Shown here: positions 24,089 through 29,093 of the stretch, in pieces
How the letters are laid out: each line of letters opens with the position of its first letter
Position numbering within the stretch: the stretch's first letter is position 1
Assembly: GCA_050692055.1 (NCBI GenBank)
Contig: JBOGTC010000046.1
Span: forward strand, 1-29,093
Direction of reading: 5' to 3'
DNA: 29,093 nt
Source: JBOGTC01 sp050692055
GTDB taxonomy: Bacteria; Chloroflexota; Limnocylindria; QHBO01
Notes under the pieces: model-generated
Seen by the model: the letters and a program-made list of their open reading frames with translations, nothing else
Told to the model about the DNA's origin: nothing
Databases searched by the model: none
Translations under genes and position numbers: made by a program

Positions 24089-25747
24089 TTGCATCGAATC
24101 CGAACCGTAAGAGCGGCCGTTTCCGCACCGCTCCAGTCGCTCGGCTCGCTTCTCAGCAGCCACAGAGGCGTTACTCGCGTCTCTGGCGCAGCCCTCGCCA
24201 TCACGCTCTCCCTCACCCTCACGCAGCAGGCGGCCATCCAGGCCGGTCCGCAGCCTCAGCCGCTGATCCCGGACTCGCTGCTGCCGCAGAACGTGGGAGT
24301 CGGCGTCGCGACGGACGCCGCCGTTTCGATCTCCTTCGATTCCCCCATGGATCCCGCTTGGGTGGAAGCCGGCCTGCAGGTGCTCCCGGCCCAGCCAGTG
24401 TCGCTGCGCTGGAACGCCGATGCGACCGAGCTGACGATCGAAGCGGAGCGCCTGTGGAGGACCGACGAGAGCTACCTGATCGTCGTCGGCGAAGCCGTAC
24501 GGGAGGGCGGGAGCAGGACGGGCGGCGCACGACGCTTCTCGTTCACGACCCAGACCGCGCCCGTCGTTTCCGACTTCCAGGTGCGCTTCGCCGGTCGGGA
24601 TCTCGCCTCGACCACCGCCATCCCCCTCGCCGACGGGGATCCGCGTCTCAGGATCGAGGCCGCTGCCAGGGCGGTCGAGACCGGACTGCCGCCCACGGAC
24701 GCCGCGGACGACGTCAGCGCGGAGACCGAGATCTCGGTCGCGTACAGCGCGGAGATGGACGAGGCGGATGTCGAGGAGCACTTCGCCATCACGCCCGAGG
24801 TCGCCGGAGAGCTCAGCTGGAACGGCGGCGAGATGACCTTCACCCCCAGCGAACGCCTGGCTCCCGGCACGCGGTACACCATCAGCGTGGTGGGAGCGCA
24901 CGACGTGACCGGAAACGTGCTGGGCGGGAAGTCGAACTTCTCCTTCACGGTGCGTGGCGGCGCCCAGCTGACGAAGACCAGCCCGGGCCTGGGCGAGCGG
25001 GAGGTGGAGACCTCCGCGGTCGAGATGTGGTTCAGCCAGCCGATGGACGACGATGCCACGAACGCCGCGTTCGCAGCCATCGACACCACGAACGGAGCGA
25101 TGGTCCGCGGCCGGCTGAACTGGAACGATGCCGGCACGCAGCTCATCTTCACGCCCGATGGAGCGCTCGCGGCCGGTCGTACGTTCGACATCCGGCTGGG
25201 CGAGGGAGCGACCGACAGGGATGGCAACGAGGTCACCATGGCCTGGTCGTTCACGACGAAAGCCGCGCCAGCTCCGGCGCCGCAGCGCTCGACCACGTCC
25301 ACGCGAAGCGCGCCTGCGGTTCCGGCTTCGGCGCCATCGAGCAGCCTGACCGGCTACGCGCTGAACCAGATCAACGCCGCGCGAGCGGCATACGGCTTCG
25401 GCCCGCTGACCCTGGACGCCGGAATCAATGCGGTCGCCCAGGCACACGCCCAGGACCAGGCATCGAACGGCTACTTCAGCCATACCTCGCGCGACGGTCG
25501 CGGCCGCGACGCTCGTCTGGTCGCCGGCGGCGTCAGCTTCAGCGCCTCCGGCGAGAACCAGTGCTACCTCGTCGGCCGCAGCCTGCAGGCGACGCTGGAC
25601 TGGTGCCATGCCCAGTTCATGGCCGAGCCGTACCCGGGTCACTGGAACCACATCGCCAACATCCTGAATCCGAAGTTCCACCGCCTCGGCGTTGGGATCG
25701 GGCAGGTCGGCGGACGCGTCGTGGTGACCTGGAACTTCACCGATTGA
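24089..25747 (+). CDS. Secreted protein with three Big_5 Ig-like domains and a CAP/SCP domain
   Basis: A 552-residue protein. TTG 24089 is chosen because AGGGAG lies 8 bases upstream; an in-frame ATG at 24017 falls inside the promoter -10. Residues about 1-52 look like a signal peptide with a basic start and the hydrophobic run VSGAALAITLSLTLT. Three Big_5-type Ig-like domains follow: about 66-158 (SFDSPMDPAW), 205-290 (YSAEMDEADV, FTPSERLAPGTRYT) and 300-392 (WFSQPMDDDA, FTPDGALAAGRTF). After an Ala/Pro/Ser/Thr linker comes a CAP domain (about 420-552): ALNQINAARAAYG, AQAHAQDQA, GYFSHTSRDGR, GENQC and HWNHIANILNPKF. Bacterial CAP proteins are secreted and may bind lipids or cell-wall material; the role here is unknown. 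Two CAP cysteines could form a disulfide. Confidence 0.9.
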   Translation: MHRIRTVRAAVSAPLQSLGSLLSSHRGVTRVSGAALAITLSLTLTQQAAIQAGPQPQPLIPDSLLPQNVGVGVATDAAVSISFDSPMDPAWVEAGLQVLPAQPVSLRWNADATELTIEAERLWRTDESYLIVVGEAVREGGSRTGGARRFSFTTQTAPVVSDFQVRFAGRDLASTTAIPLADGDPRLRIEAAARAVETGLPPTDAADDVSAETEISVAYSAEMDEADVEEHFAITPEVAGELSWNGGEMTFTPSERLAPGTRYTISVVGAHDVTGNVLGGKSNFSFTVRGGAQLTKTSPGLGEREVETSAVEMWFSQPMDDDATNAAFAAIDTTNGAMVRGRLNWNDAGTQLIFTPDGALAAGRTFDIRLGEGATDRDGNEVTMAWSFTTKAAPAPAPQRSTTSTRSAPAVPASAPSSSLTGYALNQINAARAAYGFGPLTLDAGINAVAQAHAQDQASNGYFSHTSRDGRGRDARLVAGGVSFSASGENQCYLVGRSLQATLDWCHAQFMAEPYPGHWNHIANILNPKFHRLGVGIGQVGGRVVVTWNFTD

Positions 25748-25754
25748 CCGAGGC

Positions 25755-25777
25755 ACCCGCCAGCGCAGGAGGCGGGT
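25755..25777 (+). terminator. Hairpin after the CAP-domain gene
   Basis: ACCCGCC and GGCGGGT pair (7 bp) around a 9-base loop, 8 bases after the stop codon. There is no T-run. It is the likely 3' end of the CAP transcript. Confidence 0.4.
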
Positions 25778-25845
25778 CGATGGACCGTGGCACACCGGCC
25801 CTGCTCGAGCTCACGGGTCGTCCGGGAGCCGGCGGGGTCGGGTGC

Positions 25846-25851
25846 TACACT
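25846..25851 (+). promoter_or_regulatory. -10 box (TACACT) of topA
   Basis: TACACT ends 10 bases before the ATG at 25861, the spacing seen at ftsH and the HAD gene. No -35 or ribosome site is recognisable. Confidence 0.45.
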
Positions 25852-25860
25852 CGCTGACCG

Positions 25861-28125
25861 ATGCCGCGCAAGCAGAATTCCGCCTCAGGAGGCGACCTCG
25901 TCATCGTCGAGTCGCCGGCGAAGGCGAAGACCATCGAGCGTTACCTTGGGTCCGGCTACCACGTCGTCGCGTCGTACGGCCACGTACGCGACCTGCCGCC
26001 GCGCAGCCTGGGCGTTGACGTCGACGGTGACTTCACGCCCCGCTACGAGCCGCTCAAGGAGCGTCGTCGTGAGCTGGACAAGCTGACCGGACAGGCGCAG
26101 CGCGCCGACCAGGTCTGGCTGGCGACCGACCTCGACCGCGAGGGGGAGTCGATCGCCTGGCACATCGCCCAGCACGCCGCGCTTCCGGACGAGCGCATCA
26201 GGCGCGTCACCTTCTCCGAGATCACCAAGACGGCCATCGAGGCCGCCTTTGCCCATCCGCGTGCCCTGAACATGGACCTCGTGGATGCGCAGCAGGCGCG
26301 CCGCGTCATCGATCGGCTGGTCGGTTACAAGCTGAGCCCGCTGGTCAGCAGCAAGATCCGGCGGGGGCTGTCTGCCGGCCGCGTACAGTCGGTCGCGGTG
26401 CGGCTCGTGGTCGAGCGAGAGCGCGCGATCGACGCGTTCGATCCCGAGGAGTACTGGAGCCTCGTCGCACGCCTGGAGCGCGTCGAAGGGACCGGAGGCT
26501 TCGAGGCGGAGCTGACGAGGATCGACGGCGAGAAGGCACGCGTCGGCTCCGAGCCGGAGGCGCGTGAGCATGAGGCGGCGCTCCGTACGGCCGAATACCG
26601 AGTGGCCACCGTCACGCGGAGCGAGCGGAAGCGCACCGCGCCACCGCCCTTCATCACCTCGACGCTGCAGCAGGAGGCATCGCGCAAGCTCGGGTTCAGC
26701 GCGCGGCGCACGATGAGCGTCGCGCAGAGCCTGTACGAGGGTGTCAGCCTCACGGAGGGCCAGGTCGGCCTCATCACCTACATGCGGACCGATTCGGTCG
26801 CCATGGCGTCCACCGCCGTGGCGGAGGCGCGAGCGGTGATCGCCGAACGCTTCGGTGACGAGCTGCTTCCGCAGCGACCGAACGCCTTTCGGACCAAGGC
26901 CCGCGGGGCGCAGGAGGCGCACGAGGCGATCCGACCATCGAGCTTTGCGCGCCTGCCGGAGTCCCTGCGTGGCGCCCTCAAGCCTGACGAGTACCGGCTG
27001 TACGAGCTCATCTGGCGCCGTGCGATCGCGAGCCAGATGCCGCCGGCGCGCTTCGACCAGGTCGGCGTGGACGTGGAGGCCGGCCGTTACACGCTGCATG
27101 CCGGCGCCAGCAAGCGGATCTTCGACGGCTACCAGGCCGTCTACGTGGAGGGCCGGGACGACGAGCAGGACGAGCGGCTGGTCGTGCTGCCTGACCTGCG
27201 CGAGGGGGAGCCGCTCACGCTCGCCGATCTGCTCAGCGAGCAGCACTTCACACAGCCACCGCCGCGGTACACCGAGGCCACGCTGATCCGCGCGCTCGAG
27301 GAGCACGGCATCGGCCGTCCGTCGACGTACGCGCCCACGCTCGAGACCATCCGGCAACGCGGCTACGTCCACGTGAAGGATCGCCGCCTTTTTCCCGAGG
27401 AGTCGGCGTTCAGAGTGACCGACCTGCTCGTGGAGCACTTCCCGGAGGTGGTGGACCTGGCGTTCACCGCGCGCATGGAGGAGCGGCTCGACGACGTGGC
27501 GCGAGGCGACGTGGCGTGGGTGCCGATCGTGCGCGAGTTCTACACGCCGTTCATCGCCAAGGTGACCGAGGGGCGCGAGAAGATCGTCAAGCAGGTGGAG
27601 GTCACCGACATCCCGTGCCCGCTCACCGGCGACCGGGGCGACATGCTCGTCAAGCGTTTCGGTCGCAACGGCTGGTTCCTCGGCTGCAGCTCCTACCCCG
27701 ACTGCAAGCACACGCAGCCGCTGCCCGGCGAGGAGCCAGAGGCGGTCGAGCTGCCCGGCGTGGGCGAGGCGTGCCCGGAATGCGGAGAGGGCAAGCTCGC
27801 CGCGAAGCGTGGGCGGTTCGGCCCATTCGTGGGCTGCGACCGCTACCCCGACTGCAGGTACATCAAGAAGGACGCGGCTCCGGCCAGCGAGCGGTTCGGC
27901 ACCTGTCCGCAATGCGGCGAGGGGACGGTCACGACCAAGCGCAGCCGCCGCGGGCGACCGTTCTGGGGATGCGACCGCTATCCGACGTGCGATTACTCGA
28001 CCTGGACGAGGCCCGGCGGCAGCGATGGCGCCACGCCTCCGGACGGGGCTGCATCCCGAGGAAGCGGTCGTGGCCGAGCGAGCGGCCGGCGTCCCGTGGC
28101 CGCCTCGGGCGGCACGGGTGACTGA
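25861..28125 (+). CDS. topA: DNA topoisomerase I (type IA)
   Basis: A 754-residue enzyme that relaxes negative supercoils by cutting one strand. The Toprim domain has Glu17 in VIVESPAKAKT and the acidic triad Asp90, Asp92, Glu94 in ATDLDREGE. The catalytic tyrosine is Tyr307 in GLITYMRTDS. SAGRVQSVAVRLV, GAQEAHEAIRP and EEHGIGRPSTYAPT are all typical. Three C-terminal zinc-ribbon repeats follow: the second and third have full CPxCG...GCxxYPxC cysteines, but the first (CPLTGD...GCSSYPDC) lacks one cysteine, so it may not hold zinc. A Gly/Arg/Ser tail ends the protein. It overlaps xer by 8 bases, the common topA-xerC operon order. Confidence 0.97.
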   Translation: MPRKQNSASGGDLVIVESPAKAKTIERYLGSGYHVVASYGHVRDLPPRSLGVDVDGDFTPRYEPLKERRRELDKLTGQAQRADQVWLATDLDREGESIAWHIAQHAALPDERIRRVTFSEITKTAIEAAFAHPRALNMDLVDAQQARRVIDRLVGYKLSPLVSSKIRRGLSAGRVQSVAVRLVVERERAIDAFDPEEYWSLVARLERVEGTGGFEAELTRIDGEKARVGSEPEAREHEAALRTAEYRVATVTRSERKRTAPPPFITSTLQQEASRKLGFSARRTMSVAQSLYEGVSLTEGQVGLITYMRTDSVAMASTAVAEARAVIAERFGDELLPQRPNAFRTKARGAQEAHEAIRPSSFARLPESLRGALKPDEYRLYELIWRRAIASQMPPARFDQVGVDVEAGRYTLHAGASKRIFDGYQAVYVEGRDDEQDERLVVLPDLREGEPLTLADLLSEQHFTQPPPRYTEATLIRALEEHGIGRPSTYAPTLETIRQRGYVHVKDRRLFPEESAFRVTDLLVEHFPEVVDLAFTARMEERLDDVARGDVAWVPIVREFYTPFIAKVTEGREKIVKQVEVTDIPCPLTGDRGDMLVKRFGRNGWFLGCSSYPDCKHTQPLPGEEPEAVELPGVGEACPECGEGKLAAKRGRFGPFVGCDRYPDCRYIKKDAAPASERFGTCPQCGEGTVTTKRSRRGRPFWGCDRYPTCDYSTWTRPGGSDGATPPDGAASRGSGRGRASGRRPVAASGGTGD

Positions 28126-29089
28126 CACAGGCGCGGCGCCGCGCCTCGCGCCAGATGCGGCTCGGGCGCTCGAGGGGTTCCTGGCCCAGCTGCGCGGGCG
28201 GAACGCCTCGCCCGGCACGGTCACCGAGTACCGGCGCAACAACCTTGAGTACCTGGCATTTCTGGCCGATCGCGGCATCGACTGGCGGCGGCCCGACCGG
28301 TCGACGGTACGTGCCTACCTCGCGGCTCTGGCGGAGCGCGGCCTCGCCCCGAGCTCAGTGGGCGGGCGCCTTGCCGCGGTGCGCTCCATGTATCGCAACG
28401 CGCTGCGCCACGGCGAGATCGACGCCGACCCGCTCGCCGGAGTCCGCGCACCGCGTCGACCTGCGCGCCTGCCGCGCGTGCTGTCGGTGAAGGAAGCGGA
28501 GCAGCTGGTGACGGCGCCGACCAGGGGGGCAGCGCGTGACCCCGCGCTGGCCCGGCGTGACGCGGCCATCCTCGAGCTGCTGTATGCCACCGGCATGCGC
28601 ATCAGCGAGCTCGCGGGGCTGACGCTCGACCGCCTGGACCTGTCTCGCCGCCGGCTGCGTGTCATCGGGAAGGGCAACAAGGAACGGGGGCTCCTGTTCG
28701 GCGCGCCGGCGGAGCATGCGCTGCGCGGCTATCTCGCCGAGGGCCGTGGCCGGCTCGCGGCACGCGGCCGTTCCCACAGCGCCGCCGTCTTCCTCAACGC
28801 GTCGGGGGGCGCGTTGAGCGCCCGCGGCGCCCGGATGGCGGTGGAGCGATGCGTGCGTGCCGCGGATGCGCCGACTCGCACGTCGCCCCACACGCTCCGG
28901 CATTCGTTCGCGACCCACCTCCTCGAGGGTGGAGCCGACCTGCGCGTCGTCCAGGAGCTGCTCGGCCACGTCAACCTTCAGACGACGCAGATCTACACCC
29001 ACCTGTCCGACTCTGCCGTCCGCACCGCCTACCGCGCCGCGCACCCGCGCTCGGGCCGCGCCGGGCGAGCTGACCCGCCGGTCAGGTGA
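28118..29089 (+). CDS. xerC: Tyrosine recombinase XerC/XerD
   Basis: A 323-residue site-specific recombinase that resolves chromosome dimers at dif. The start GTG 28118 lies inside topA; the frame is open upstream only as a shadow of topA. The N-terminal SAM-like core-binding domain (about 14-105) shows RNASPGTVTEYRRNNLEYL. The catalytic domain has all six expected residues: Arg161 (ATGMRISEL), Lys185 (GKGNKER), His258 and Arg261 (HTLRHSFATHL), His284 (LLGHVNLQTT) and the nucleophile Tyr293 (IYTH). The link to topA suggests the housekeeping XerC type; XerD cannot be excluded without a tree. The stop TGA is 4 bases from the window end, so nothing downstream is visible. Confidence 0.93.
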   Translation: MTDTGAAPRLAPDAARALEGFLAQLRGRNASPGTVTEYRRNNLEYLAFLADRGIDWRRPDRSTVRAYLAALAERGLAPSSVGGRLAAVRSMYRNALRHGEIDADPLAGVRAPRRPARLPRVLSVKEAEQLVTAPTRGAARDPALARRDAAILELLYATGMRISELAGLTLDRLDLSRRRLRVIGKGNKERGLLFGAPAEHALRGYLAEGRGRLAARGRSHSAAVFLNASGGALSARGARMAVERCVRAADAPTRTSPHTLRHSFATHLLEGGADLRVVQELLGHVNLQTTQIYTHLSDSAVRTAYRAAHPRSGRAGRADPPVR

Positions 29090-29093
29090 CGGG

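Noticed and set aside
25885..28278. 797-codon minus-strand open frame opposite topA
   Set aside because: Arg/Ala/His-rich antisense shadow without motifs; topA on the plus strand is unambiguous.

Overview
This is a very GC-rich bacterial chromosome segment, densely coded, with many genes overlapping by 1 to 17 bases. I see no phage, transposase, CRISPR array or rRNA. The mix of genes and neighbourhoods (dprA/topA/xerC order, nfeD-slipin, a scattered tad pilus set, ara genes beside an M24-like protein) reads most like an uncultured Chloroflexota lineage of the Limnocylindria type. That placement is an inference from gene content and remembered neighbourhoods; it was not tested by any search.

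Layout. 1-4883: L-arabinose catabolism. The araB 3' end (+) converges on a minus-strand araA plus M24-like operon. araD and a zinc alcohol dehydrogenase diverge from araA across a 215-base region that carries a 30-base inverted repeat, probably an operator. 4987-5890: a toxin-antitoxin pair (HicA-like toxin, Phd/HicB-like chimeric antitoxin) with a textbook promoter. 6021-7048: tRNA-Met(CAU) and tilS. 7127-9180: ftsH. 9181-9614: a non-coding stretch with repeats and possible RNA structure. 9615-13095: a DnaB-like ATPase, a J-domain fusion, then a HAD / thpR / LOG-like operon. 13109-15541 (-): tadE, tadE, tadG-like pilus genes. 15810-19893 (+): a Nudix gene, a foldable non-coding element, then nfeD, slipin and an alpha/beta hydrolase. 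19925-21112: a TadZ/CpaE-like protein. 21245-23996: comM and a frameshifted dprA. 24089-25747: a secreted Big_5/CAP protein. 25861-29089: topA and xerC/D.

How the genes fit together. AraA, AraB and AraD convert L-arabinose to D-xylulose 5-phosphate. TilS, FtsH, ThpR, TopA, Xer, ComM and DprA are housekeeping or DNA-uptake functions. TadZ, TadE and TadG-like proteins belong to a Flp/Tad pilus whose ATPase, secretin and inner-membrane genes are not in this window.

Most interesting points: (i) six genes have a TANNNT -10 box exactly 7 or 10 bases before the start codon, which points to leaderless transcripts; (ii) the chimeric toxin-antitoxin module; (iii) a non-coding element at 16474-16608 that folds as a three-way junction and has a mutually exclusive alternative stem; (iv) a 1-base frameshift in the last domain of dprA; (v) an M24-fold protein in the arabinose cluster that lacks most of its metal ligands.
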